Assembly (NCBI RefSeq): GCF_045679555.1
Contig: NC_092115.1
Coordinates: 39,751,728 to 39,815,727 of the forward strand
Direction of reading: 5' to 3'
Length of the DNA stretch: 64,000 nucleotides
Source of the DNA: Salvelinus alpinus
Taxonomy: Eukaryota; Chordata; Actinopteri; Salmoniformes; Salmonidae
How positions within the stretch are numbered: the stretch's first letter is position 1; the number at the start of each line of letters is the position of its first letter. Shown in pieces: positions 42,830 to 53,140 of the stretch. The notes beneath the pieces are model-generated. The model was not told the DNA's origin and did no database searches. It saw nothing but the letters and a program-made list of their open reading frames with translations. The translations under genes and the position numbers were made by a program.

Positions 42830-43977
42830 TTGCTGCTAATTGGACGCTATATGATCACTTGGCTACACATGCCTGTCAATATGCCTTGTCTTCTGCTGTT
42901 TCGGTTAGTTATTACTGTTTTATTTCACTGTAGAGCCCCTAGTCCAGCTCAACATGCCTTAGATAGCTCTTTTGTCACACACTCCACACATGGTGAGACC
43001 TCACCTGACTTAACTGGTGTCTCCAGAGATGCAAGCTCTCTCATCGTCACTCAATGCCTAGGTTTACCCCCACTGTACTCAAATCCTACCATACCCTTGT
43101 CTGTACATTATGCCCTGAATCTATTCTACCACGCCCAGAAATCTGCTCCTTCTATTCTCTGTTCCCAACGCACTAGACGACCAGTTCTTATAGCCTTCAG
43201 CCGTACCCTTATCCTACTCCTCCTCTGTTCCTCTGGTGATGTAGAGGTTAACCCAGGCCCTGTAGCCCCCAGCCTGACAGCTATTCCCCAGGCTCTCTCA
43301 TTTGTTAACTTCTGTAACTGTAAAAGCCTTGGTTTCATGCATGTTAACATCAGAAGCCTCCTCCCTAAATTTGAGTTTATTCACTGCTTTAGCACACTCC
43401 ACCAACACTGATGTCCTAGCCGTGTCTGAATCCTGGCTTAGGAAGGCCACCAAAAATTCTGAAATTTCCATCCCCAACTACAACATTTTCTGTCAAGATA
43501 GAACTGCCAAAGGGGGCGTAGTTAGCCTGCAGAGTTCTGTCATACTATCCAGGTCTGTGCCCAAACAGTTCGAACTTCTACTTTTAAATATCCACCTTTC
43601 CAGAAATAAGTCTCTCACTGTTGCCACTTGTTATAGACCCCCCTCAGCCCCCAGCTGTGCCCTGGACACCATATGGGAATGGATTGCCCCCCATTCATCT
43701 TCAGAGTTCGTACTGTTAGGTGACCTGGGATATGCTTAGCACCCCGGCCGTCCTACAATCTAAGATAGATGCCTTCAATCTCACACAAATTATCAAGGAA
43801 CCTACCAGGAACAGCCCTAAATCCGCAAATATGGGCACCCTCATAGATATCATCCTGACCAACTTGCCCTCTAAATACACCTCTGCTGTCTTCAACCAGG
43901 ATCTCAGCGATCACTGCCTCATTGCCTGCGTCCGTAATGGGCCCACGGTCAAACGACCACTGTCAAACGCTCCCTAA
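42830..43977 (+). pseudogene. LINE N-terminal region and APE endonuclease
   Basis: The first open frame (42830-43411) begins with hydrophobic stretches (PCLLLFRLVITVLFHC), leads into a 2A-like motif (43235-43261) and then the endonuclease start (FMHVNIRSLLPKFE). The endonuclease, which nicks target DNA, continues in another frame: VLAVSESWL (about 43410), CYRPPSAP, LLGDL (about 43710), then after a further shift the catalytic-histidine motif LSDHCLIA (about 43903-43926). At least two frameshifts split it. It is the APE type typical of L2/CR1/Rex1 elements. Confidence 0.82.
43235..43261 (+). other. 2A-like ribosome-skipping motif in the LINE
   Basis: The codons read GDVEVNPGP, preceded by LLLLCSS, matching the 2A consensus DxExNPGP with a hydrophobic lead. 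In a working 2A the ribosome fails to form the Gly-Pro bond (43258/43259), releasing the upstream product and continuing. Here that would separate the N-terminal part from the endonuclease-RT. 2A-like sequences are known in APE-type LINEs of some animals; activity here is inferred. Confidence 0.85.
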
Positions 43978-44574
43978 AACACTTCAGCGAGCAGGCCTTT
44001 CTAATCAACCTGGCCCAGGTATCCTGGAAGGATAATGACCTCATCCCGTTAGTAGAGGATGCCTGGTTGTTCTTTAAAAGTGCTTTCCTCACCATCTTAA
44101 ATAAGCATGCCCCATTCAAAAAATGGAGAACTAAGAACAGATATAGCCCTTGGTTCACTCCAGACTTGACTGCCCTTGACCAGCACAAAAACATCCTGTG
44201 GCGTACTGCATTAGCATCGAATAGCCCCCGTGATATGCAGCTTTTCAGGGAAGTCAGGAACCAGTATACACAGTCATAGGAAAGCTAAGGCTAGCTTTTT
44301 CAAACAGACAGAAATGTGCATCCTGTAGCACTTATTCCAAAAAGTTTTGGGACACCATAAAGTCCATGGAGAATACGAGCACCTGCCCACTGCACTGAGG
44401 CTAGGAAACACTGTCACCACCAATAAATATACGATAATCGAGAATTTCAATAAGCATTTTTCTACGGCTACCCCTACCCCGGCCAACAGCTCTGCACCCC
44501 CCCCAGCAACTTTCCCAAGCCCCCCCGCTTCTCCTTTACTCCCAAATCCAGATAGCTGATGTTCTGAAAGAGCT

Positions 44575-44987
44575 GAAAAACCTGGATCAGTACAAATCAG
44601 CTGGGCTAGTTAATCTGGACCCTCTCTTTCTAAAATTATCTGCTGAAATTGTTGCAACCCCTAGCATGTTCAACCTCTCTTTCATATCGTCTGAGATCCC
44701 TAAAGATTGGAAAGCTGCCACGGTCATCCCCCTCTTCAAAGGGGGGAGACACTCTACACCCAAACTGTTATAGACCTATATCCATCCTGCCTTGCCTATC
44801 TAAAGTCTTCGAAAGCCAAGTTAACAAACAGATCACCGACCATTTCGAATCCCACCTTACCTTTTCCACTATGCAATCTGGTTTCCGAGCTGGGCATGGG
44901 TGCACCTCAGCCACGCTCAAGGTCCTAAACTATATCATAACAGCCATAGATAAAAGACTACTGTGCAGCCGTTTTCATCGACCTGGC
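44575..44987 (+). pseudogene. LINE reverse transcriptase, copy A (truncated)
   Basis: N-terminal RT blocks: KNLDQYKSAGL near 44577, IPKDWKAATVIPLF and NCYRPISILPCLSKVFE (about 44758-44815), then MQSGFRAGHGCTSATLKVLN (44871-44930). It stops in the motif-A region (about 44987), where Tc1 sequence begins. The last ~218 bp are repeated as the start of copy B. Confidence 0.85.
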
Positions 44988-45853
44988 AGTTCTATTTTTG
45001 TTTCATCATTCAGAGGACATTTCTCCAAAAAGTATGATCTTTGTCCCCATGTGCAGTTGCAAACCGTAGTCTGGCTTTTTTTATGGCGGTTTTGGAGCAG
45101 TGGCTTCTTCCTTGCTGGGCGGCCTTTCAGGTTATGTCGATATAGGACTCGTTTTACTGTGGATATAGATACTTTTGTACCTGTTTCCTCCAGCATCTTC
45201 ACAAGCTCCTTTGCTGTTGTTCTGGGATTGATTTGCCCTTTTCGCACCAAAGTACGTTCATCTCTAGGAGACAGAACGTGTCTCCTTCCTGAGCGGTATG
45301 ACGGTTGCGTAGTCCCATGGTGTTTATACTTGCATTCCATTGTTTGTACAGATGAAGGTGGTACCTTCAGGCATTTGGAAATTGCTCCCAAGGATTAACT
45401 AGACTTGTGGAGGTCTACAATTGTTTTTCTGAGGTCTTAGCTGATTTCTTTTGATTTTCCCATGATGTCAAGCAGAGAGGCACAGAGTTTGAAGGTAGGC
45501 CTTGAAATGCATCGACAGGTACACCTCCAATTGACTCAGATGATGTCAATTATCCTAACAGAAGCTTCAACAGCCATGACATAATTTTCTGGAATTTTCC
45601 AAGCTGTTTAAAGGCACAGTCAACTTAGTGTATGTAAACTTCTGACCCACTGGAATAGTGATACAGTGAATTATAAGTGAAATAATCTGTCTGCAAACAA
45701 TTGTTGGAAAAAATGACTTGTGTCATGCACAAAGTAGATGTCATAACCGACTTGCCAAAACTATAGTCTGTTAACAAGACATTTGTGGAGTGGTTGAAAA
45801 ACGAGTTTTAATGACTCCAACCTAAGTCTATGTAAACTTCCGACTTCAACTGT
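44988..45853 (-). mobile_element. Tc1-like fragment, family 5, within the LINE
   Basis: Minus-strand transposase text ([39 protein letters not shown]) up to SDETKIEL-type residues near 44990, ending in the intact terminus ACTTCCGACTTCAACTGTA (about 45836-45854). The other half of the element is gone. It matches the fuller copy at 49475-51090. Confidence 0.88.
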
Positions 45854-47158
45854 ATATCCATCCTGCCCTGCCTTTCTAAAATCTTCGAAAGCCAAGTTAA
45901 CAAACAGACCACCGACCATTTCGAATCCCACCGAACCTTCTCCACTATGCAATCTGGTTTCCGAGCTGGTCATGGGTGCACCTCATCCACGCTCAAGGTC
46001 CTAAACGATATCATAACCGCCATCGATAAAAGACAGTACTGTGCAGCCGTCTTCATCGACCTGGCCAAGGCTTTCGACTCGGTCAATCACCACATTCTTA
46101 TCGGCAGACTCAATAGCCTTGGTTTCTCAAATGACTGCCTCGCCTGGTTCACAAACTACTTCTCAGATAGAGTTCAGTGTGTCAAATCGGAGGGCCTGTT
46201 TTCCAGACCTCTGACAGTCTCTATGGGGATGCCACAGGGTTCAGTTCTTGGGCCGACTCTTTTCTCTTTATATATCAATGATGTCGCTCTTGCTGCTGGT
46301 GATTCTCTGATCCACCTCTCCGCAGACGACACCATTCTGTATACATCTGGCCCTTCTTTGGACACTGTGTTAACAAACCTCCAAACGAGCTTCAATGCCA
46401 TACAACACTCCTTCCGTGGCCTCCAACTGCTTTTAAATACTAGTAAAACTAAATGCATGCTCTTCAACTGATTGCTGCCTGCACCCACATACCCGACTAG
46501 CATCACTACTCTTGACGGTTCTGACTTAGAATATGTGGAGAACTACAAATACCTAGGTGTCTGGTTAGACTGTAAACTCTCCTTCCAGACTCACATTAAG
46601 CATCTCCAATCCAAAATTTAATCTAGAATTGGCTTCCTATTTCACAACAAAGCATCATTCACTCATGCTGCCAAACATACACTCGTAAAACTGACTATCC
46701 TATCGAACCTTGACTTCGGCGATGTCATTTACAAAATAGCCTCTAACACTCTACTCAGCAAACTGGATGCAGTCTATCACAGTGTCATCCGTTTTGTCAC
46801 CAAAGCCCCATATACTACCCACCACTGCGACCTGTATGCTCTCCTTGGCTGTCCGTCGTTACATATTTGTCGCCAAATCCACTTGCTCCAGGTCATCTAT
46901 AAGTCTTTGCTCGGTAAAGTCCCGCCTTATCTCAGCTCACTGGTCAGCATAGCAACACCCACCCGTAGCACGCGCTCCAGCAGGTATATTTCACTGGTCA
47001 TCCCCAAAGCCAATACCTCTTTTGGCCGCCTCTCCTTCCACTTCTCTGCTGCCAATGACTGGAGCGAATTGCAAAAATCACTGAAGCTGGAAACTTATAT
47101 CTCCCTCACTAACTTTAAGCATCAGCTGTCAGAGCAGCTTACCGATCACTGTACCTGA
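45854..47158 (+). pseudogene. LINE reverse transcriptase, copy B
   Basis: Repeats the copy A RT text (MQSGFRAGHGCTSSTLKVLN) and continues through motif A (FIDLAKAFDSVNH, about 46050-46090), GMPQGSVLGPTLFSLYIND, and the catalytic box read as HLSADDTILY (about 46313-46342), where the usual YADD has Ser for Tyr. A stop follows at 46469-46471 and another near 46620. The C-terminal part (YLGVWLDCKLSFQ, NDWSELQKSLK) ends at 47158. It encodes no working enzyme. Confidence 0.87.
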
Positions 47159-47469
47159 ACACAGCCCATCTGTAAATAGCACACCCAACTACCTCATCCC
47201 CATATTGTTATTTATTTTTTGCTCTTTTGCACCCCAGTATCTCTACTTGCACATCATCATCTGCACATCTATCACTCCAGGGTTAATGCTAAATTGTAAT
47301 TATTTTGCCACCATGGCCTATTTATTGCCTTACCTCCCTAATCTTACTACATTTGCACACATTGTACATAGATTTTTCTATTGTGTTATTGACTGTACGT
47401 TTGCTTATCCCATGTGTAACTCTGTGTTGTTGTTTTTGTCGCACTGCTTTGCTTTATCTTGGCCAGGTC

Positions 47470-47520
47470 GCAGTTGTAAATGAGAACTTGTTCTCAACTG
47501 GCCTACCTGGTTAAATAAAG
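47470..47520 (+). other. LINE 3' tail shared with SINEs
   Basis: GTAAATGAGAACTTGTTCTC followed by CCTGGTTAAATAAAG. The SINE tails at about 18331-18380 and 30670-30712 have the same layout (GTAAATAAGAA...TTCTTAAC...CCTAGTTAAA). LINE enzymes recognise this tail, which is how SINEs borrow them. Confidence 0.8.
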
Positions 47521-47525
47521 TGAAG

Positions 47526-48599
47526 GGAAAAAATGGTTGAGTACCTGCACCAGGTGGAGGTGACCAGACCCTACCCATTTGTGTTGGTTCTTCGGGACTG
47601 CTCATGGATGTTTACAGTCATTAGAAGACCGGCATTGGAGCAAGGTAGACTGCTTGGGTCACAGGATGTGTGCTTCAAGTCTTATTATGTGTTTGATATC
47701 AACTTTCCCACTTTGCCCCAGCATGGGAATTCCTATAGACCACGGTGTATCAGCTGCCAGATACAGTATCTCCTGCAGTAAGACTGTTGCGAGCATGTCT
47801 TTTTTCCACTGAACATAGTGGATAAGTATCTGCTCTTGTATGTAGTGTGAGAAGGGACCGGAGGAAGCAAGTGTTCCTGTGAATTAAAAGATCAATGGAT
47901 GGATGAGCCACGAGGTTCTCATTCCATTGCTAATATGCTCTTAAGGCACTATTTATAGCTGTTAAATTGCATTTGTGCCTGTCTTTTGCCTACAGTACAG
48001 TATGTATCTCATTTGCCTTTAGTTTAACTACTGAAGTGTGTTCTGGTACATTTTCATTCTATTGCAACAATTTATTTTAAATACAAATGTTACATTTTGG
48101 GGATTGTGATTGAGTCATTAGTCCATGTCCTTAGTATAGTGACCTTCAAATGTAATATTTTACACTTGTTCTGTGTAACAATGTTTTAATTCGACACAAA
48201 TGTAGACCAGTATTGTATGGCAAAACAGCATGGTGTGGGTGTGTGCTGTCACCTAAGATAGTCAAAGTGTGTCAGTGAATGTGAATATCTACCGATTACC
48301 TCTGCCTTAAGTGCTATTAACACAGATCTGTGTTAATACCACTTAAGACAGACAGTGTCACATGCACTGCTTTGTTTTTTCTCCAATTCCAAGTGTGTAC
48401 ATCAATTTCAACTGATGCTTTAGTCTGATGTTTGGACTGTTTGGTTCATGAAATAATATAAATAAATTCTAATAATCAATCCTATTTTATGAAATCTTAT
48501 CTTGTGAAATAATACACACAGTATTTAGACAATAGGGCTTTGTTTCAAAGTGCTATTTAAAAAAATATATATTCTTGTACATTCTCTGACATGATGTAC
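47526..48599. other. Non-coding stretch with a palindrome
   Basis: No gene. Contains a 42-bp palindrome without spacer at 48306-48347. Confidence 0.5.
48306..48347. repeat. 42-bp near-perfect palindrome
   Basis: The 21-bp arms starting CTTAAGTGCTATTAACACAG meet at AGATCT with no loop; 20 of 21 positions pair. Confidence 0.9.
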
Positions 48600-49213
48600 A
48601 GTGGGGCAAAAAAGTATTTCGTCAGCCACCAATTGTGCAAGTTCTCCCACTTACAAAGACGAGAGAGGCCTGTAATTTTCATCATAGGTACACTTCAACT
48701 ATGACAGACAAAATGAGAAAAATAAATCCAGAAAATCACATTGTAAGATTTTTTATGAATTTATTTGCAAATTATGGTGGAAAATAAGTATTTGGTCACC
48801 TACAAACAAGCAAGATTTCTGGCTCTCACAGACCTGTAACTTCTTCTTTAAGAGGCTCCTCTGTCCTCCACTCGTTACCTGTATTAATGGCACCTGTTTG
48901 AACTTGTTATCAGTATAAAAGACACCTGTCCACAACCTCAAACAGTCACACTCCAAATTCCACTATGGCCAAGACCAAAGAGCTGTCAAAGGACACCAGA
49001 AACAAAATTGTAGACCTGCACCAGGCTGGGAAGACTGAATCTGCAATAGGTAAGCAGCTTGGTTTGAAGAAATCAACTGTGGGAGCAATTATTAGGAAAT
49101 GGAAGACATACAAGACCACTGATAAACTCCCTCGATCTGGGGCTCCACGCAAGATCTCACCCCGTGGGGTCAAAATGATCACAAGAACGGTGAGCAAAAA
49201 TCCCAGAACCACA
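48600..49213 (+). mobile_element. Tc1-like transposon, family 6, 5' part
   Basis: Starts CAGTGGGGCAAAAAAGTATT, then ~365 bp of leader and the start of the transposase on the + strand at 48965 ([20 protein letters not shown]). The text shows the paired-type helix-turn-helix and a GAPRKIS hook, intact to about 49213 where the element is cut off by unrelated DNA. No catalytic domain remains. Confidence 0.87.
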
Positions 49214-49474
49214 CTGTTATACTCACAGACATTATTTTAACAGTTTTGGAAACTTTAGAGTGTTTTCTATCCAACCAATTATATGCATATCCTAGCTTCT
49301 GGGCCTGAGTAGCAGGCAGTTTACTTTGGGCACGCTTTTCATCCGGAAGTGAAAATAGTGAAGTTTTAACCTAGCATTTTTTAAATGTAATTTAATGGTG
49401 GATCAGCTTTAATATTGCTGATTGTTGCTTCCATCAATGTAATTGTCTGCATCATTTCCAATCCCCCATATATA
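49214..49474. repeat. Piece of the dispersed repeat also at 11567-13682
   Basis: ATATGCATATCCTAGCTTCT with GCAGGCAGTTTACTTTGGG resembles 13400-13460. Non-coding. Confidence 0.5.
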
Positions 49475-51090
49475 CAGTTGAAGTCGGAAGTTTACATACA
49501 CCTTAGCCAAATACATTTAACTCAGTTTTTCACAATTCCTGACATTTAATCCTAGTAAAAATGCACTCTCTTAGGTCAGTTAAGATCACCATTTTATTTT
49601 AAGAATGTGAAATGTCAGAATAATAGTAGAGAGGATTAGTTATTTCAGCTTTTATTTCTTTCATCACATTCTCAGTGGGTCAGAAGTTTACATATACTCA
49701 ATTAGTATTTGGTAGCATTGCCTTTAAATTGTTTAACTTTGGTCAAAAGCTTCCCACAATAAGTTGGGGGAATTTTGGCCCATTCCTCCTGACAGAGCTG
49801 GTGTAACTGAGTCAGGTTTGTAGGCCTCCTTGCTTGCACACGCTTTTTCAGTTCTGCCCAAAAAAATTCTATGGGATTGAGGTCAGGGTTTTGAGATGGC
49901 CACTCCAATACCTTGACTTTGTTGTCCTTAAGCCATTTTGCCACAACTTTGGAAGTATTCTTGGGGTCGTTGTCCATTTGGAAGACCCATTTGCAATTAA
50001 GCTTTAACTTCCTGACTGATGTATTGAGATGTTGCTTCAATATATCCACATAATTTTCCTCTCTCATGAAGCCATCTATTTTGTGAAGTGCACCAGTTCC
50101 TCCTGCAGCAAAGGTCCCCCACAACATGATGCTGCCACCCCGTGCTTCACGGTTGGGATGGTGTTCTTTGGCTTGCAAGCCTCTCCCTTTTTCCTCCAAA
50201 CATAACGATGGTCATTATGGCCAAACAGTTCTATTTTTGTTTCATCAGACCAGAGGACATTTCTCAAAAAAGTATGATCTTTGTCCCCATGTGCAGTTGC
50301 AAACCGTAGTCTGGCTTTTTTATGGTAGTTTTGGAGCAGTGGCTTTGTCCTTGCTGAGTGGCTTTTCAGGTTATGTCGATATATGACTCGTTTTACTGTG
50401 GATATAGATACTTTTATACCTGTTTCCTCCAGCATCTTCACAAGGTCCTTTGCTGTTGTTCTGGGATTGATTTGCACTTTTCGCACCAAAGTACGTTCAT
50501 CCCTAGGAGACAGAACGCCTCTCCTTCCTGAGAGGTATGACGGCTGCCTGGTCCCATGGTGTTTATACTTGTGTACTATTGTTTGTACAGATGAACGTGG
50601 TGCCTTCAGGTGTTTGGAAATTGCTCCCAAGGATGAACCAGACTTGCGGAGGTCTACACATTTTTTCCTGAAGTCTTGGCTGATTTCTTTTGATTTTCCC
50701 AAGATGTCAAGCAAAGAGGCACTGCGTTTGAAGGTAGGCCTTGAAATACATCCACAGGTACACCTCCAATTGACTCAGATGATGTCAATTAGCCTATCAG
50801 AAGCTTCTAAAGCCATGACATAATTTTCTGGAATTTTCCAAGCTGTTTAAAGGCACAGTCAACTTAGTGTATGCAAACTTCTGACCCACTGGAATAGTGA
50901 TACAGTGATTTATAAGTGAAATAATCTGTCTGTAAACAATTGTTCTAAAAATTACTTGTGTCATGCATAAAGTAGATGTCCTTACCGACTTGCCAAAACT
51001 ATAGTTTGTTAACAAGAAATTTGTGGAGTGGTTGAAAAATGAGTTTTAATGACTCTAACCTAAGTGTATGTAAACTTCCTACTTCAACTG
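49475..51090 (-). mobile_element. Tc1-like transposon, family 5, nearly complete
   Basis: Inverted ends: CAGTTGAAGTCGGAAGTTTA (49475, after a TA) and CTTCCTACTTCAACTG (ending 51090; the following TA has mutated to TT). Inner repeats near each end (TCAGAAGTTTACATA at 49680, GCAAACTTCTGACCCA at 50873) give the IR/DR structure. 1616 bp, with a transposase of nearly full length. It is the best-preserved DNA transposon in the window. Confidence 0.93.
49702..50714 (-). pseudogene. Tc1-like transposase (family 5), one frameshift
   Basis: Minus strand, from ATG 50714 (or the internal start at GKSKEISQD a few codons on) to a stop at 49702. First part: two helix-turn-helix regions ([33 protein letters not shown]), GRR hook, then the first catalytic D in LWSDETKIELFGH (about 50235-50275). 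After a shift near 50137, where a run of C on the + strand appears one base short, the other frame carries GGSIMLWGTF, the second D in FQMDNDPKNTS and the E in LNPIEFFW, ending NATKY. All three catalytic acids are present. The one-base loss separates the DNA-binding and catalytic parts. Confidence 0.9.
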
Positions 51091-51107
51091 TTTATATATA
51101 TATAGTA

Positions 51108-52014
51108 AATTTCTAAGTGACCCCACTTAGTAATTTCCTTGTTTTTGAAAGAAAAGCAAATTTTTTGTCCTTTAAAATAACATCCTTGATCAGAAATACA
51201 GTGTAGACATTGTTAATGTTGTAAATGACTATTGTAGCTGAAAACAGCAGATGTTTTATGGAATATCTACGTAAGCGAACAGAGGCCAATTATCAGCAAC
51301 CGTCACTCCTGTTTTCCAACGGCACATTGTGTTAGCTAATCCAAGTTTATAATTTTAAAAGGCTAATTGATCATTAGAAAACCCTTTTGCAATTATGTTA
51401 GCACAGCTGAAAACTGTTGTGCTGATTAAAGAACCAATTAAACTGTCCTTCTTTAGACTAGTTGAGTATCTGGAGCATCAGCATTTGTGGGTTCGATTAC
51501 AGGCTCAAAATGGCCAGAATCAAAGAACTTTCTTCTGAAACTTGTCAGTCTATTCTTGTTCTGATAATTTAAGGCTATTTCATGCGAGAAATTGCCTAGA
51601 AACTGAAGATCTCGTACAACGCTGTGTACAACTCTCTTCACAGAACAGCGCAAACTGGCTCTAACCAGAATAGAAAGAGGAGTGGGAGGCCCCGGTGCAC
51701 AACCGAGCAAGAGGACAAGTACATTAGAGTGTCTAGCTTGAGAAACAGACGCCTCAAAAGTCCTCAACTGGCAGCTTCATTAAATAGTACCCGCAAATCA
51801 CCAGTCTCAATGTCAACAGTGAAGAGGCGACTCCGGGATACTGGCCTTCTAGGCTGAGTTCCTCTGTCCAGTGTCTTTGTTCCTTTGCCCATCTTAATCT
51901 TTTATTTTTATTGGCCAGTCTGAGAGATGGCTTCTTTCCAACTCTGCCTAGAAGGCTAGCATCCCGGAGTTGCCTCTTCACTGTTGATGTTGAGATTGGT
52001 GTTTTGCGGGTACT
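51108..52014 (+). mobile_element. Foldback Tc1-like element, family 7
   Basis: The left part (51108-51854) has a + strand transposase beginning ARIKELSSETCQSILVL (about 51513) with stops. From 51855 it turns back: 51946-52014 is the reverse complement of 51786-51854 (69-bp arms, a few mismatches) around a 91-bp loop. This looks like a palindromic derivative of one Tc1 family, cut short on the right where family 4 sequence begins. Confidence 0.8.
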
Positions 52015-52608
52015 GAGGTGCAGTTAACTCTAATGAACTTATCCTCTGCAGCAGAGGTAACTCTGCGTCTTCCTTTCCTGTGGTGGTCCTCATGAGAGCC
52101 AGTTTCATCATAGGGCATGATGGTTTTTAGGACTGCACTTGAAGAAACTTTCAAAGTTCTTGAGATTTTCCATATTGACTGACCTTCATGTCTTAAAGTA
52201 ATGATGGACTGTCGTTTCTCTTTGCTTATTTGAGCTGTTCTTGCCATAATATGGACTTGGTCCAAATAGGACTATCTTCTGCATTCTAGCCCAACACAAC
52301 TGAATGGCTGAAACGCATTAAGAAGGAAAGAAATTCCATAAATTAACTTTAACAAGGCGCACCTGTTAATTGAAATGCATTCCAGGTGACTACCTCTTGA
52401 AGCTGGTTGAGAGAATGCCAAGAGCAAAGCTGTCATCAAGGCAAAGGGTGGCTACTTTGAAGAATCTCATATAACAACTATTTAGATTTATTGAACACTT
52501 TTTTGGTTACTACATGATTCCATATGTGTTATTTCATAGTCTTCACTATTATTCTACAATGTAGAAAACAGGAAAAATTAAGAAAAATTCTTGAATGAGT
52601 AGGTGTAT
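52015..52608 (-). mobile_element. Tc1-like end fragment, family 4
   Basis: Minus-strand transposase N-terminus (MARTAQISKEKRQSIITLRH, RRRVTSAAEDKFIRV) and the outer end TTGAATGAGTAGGTGTATA. Same family as 20367-21747. Joined directly to family 7. Confidence 0.85.
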
Positions 52609-52611
52609 ATA

Positions 52612-53055
52612 TGTAATACGTTTTTTGATATTGTTTGGATTTTAGAAACGTTTTCTAGCGTTTGTTTCTGTAAGTTCAGTAACCTCGTGGCGCTGGTGGT
52701 GGTTCATTTGAAGTGGAAGATCAGCTCAGTGAGGTTTAGTGAATGCATTGCGCTGTATTTCTAGCTATGTGTGCTAGTTAAATTAATAGTTTTAAGCTGT
52801 GAATAGGCCAGTGTGCATGTGAGTGTGAATGAGTTAGATAGGATTTTGGTTCAAATAAATTTCCACGTTTTTGTGATGAAATTATTATTTTTGATACCAA
52901 AAGGAAAATACAAAAGAGATATTTTTAAAATATGTTTAATAAATTCTTAGCGAAGCTGTCCATGAATCAGACACCTTATTTCCAGTCTCATCATTGCTCC
53001 TGTTTTACAGGATACTATTATCTGCTGACTTAGTCCTAAACCGGGACCTGTTACA
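52612..53055 (+). repeat. Candidate LTR of a retrovirus-like element
   Basis: Starts TGTAATACG and ends CCTGTTACA (TG...CA with 5-bp inverted ends), with AATAAA at 52854-52859. It is followed within 7 nt by a tRNA-Pro-like primer site (53063-53079). No second LTR and no clear gag or pol is present, so this is a truncated 5' end at best. Confidence 0.45.
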
Positions 53056-53062
53056 GATTTTT

Positions 53063-53079
53063 TGGCGCTCGTCTGGGAC
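53063..53079 (+). promoter_or_regulatory. tRNA-Pro-like primer binding site
   Basis: TGGCGCTCGTCTGGGAC resembles the proline-tRNA primer site used by gammaretrovirus-like elements (TGG.GGCTCGTC.GGGA). Two or three mismatches; the gap to the LTR end is longer than usual. Confidence 0.45.
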
Positions 53080-53140
53080 CGGTGCCACCTGCTGCGGGAT
53101 GCCAATCCAGTGAAATATAATATAATAATATCGACGGTCT

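Larger units (their letters stand above)
42098..47520 (+). mobile_element. L2/Rex1-like LINE, rearranged
   Basis: A non-LTR retrotransposon that copies itself by target-primed reverse transcription. It starts near CGCCAAGATGGCGTAGCAG (42102) and has a ~730-bp leader, then a coding region with a 2A-like motif, an APE endonuclease and a reverse transcriptase. Its 3' tail is GTAAATGAGAACTTGTTCTC with CCTACCTGGTTAAATAAAG. The body is not one clean copy: the RT segment 44769-44987 is present again at about 45854-46070 with a Tc1 fragment between. Frameshifts make it non-functional. The 3' tail, shared with SINEs, points to the salmonid RSg-1/SalL2-like L2 group. Confidence 0.88.
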
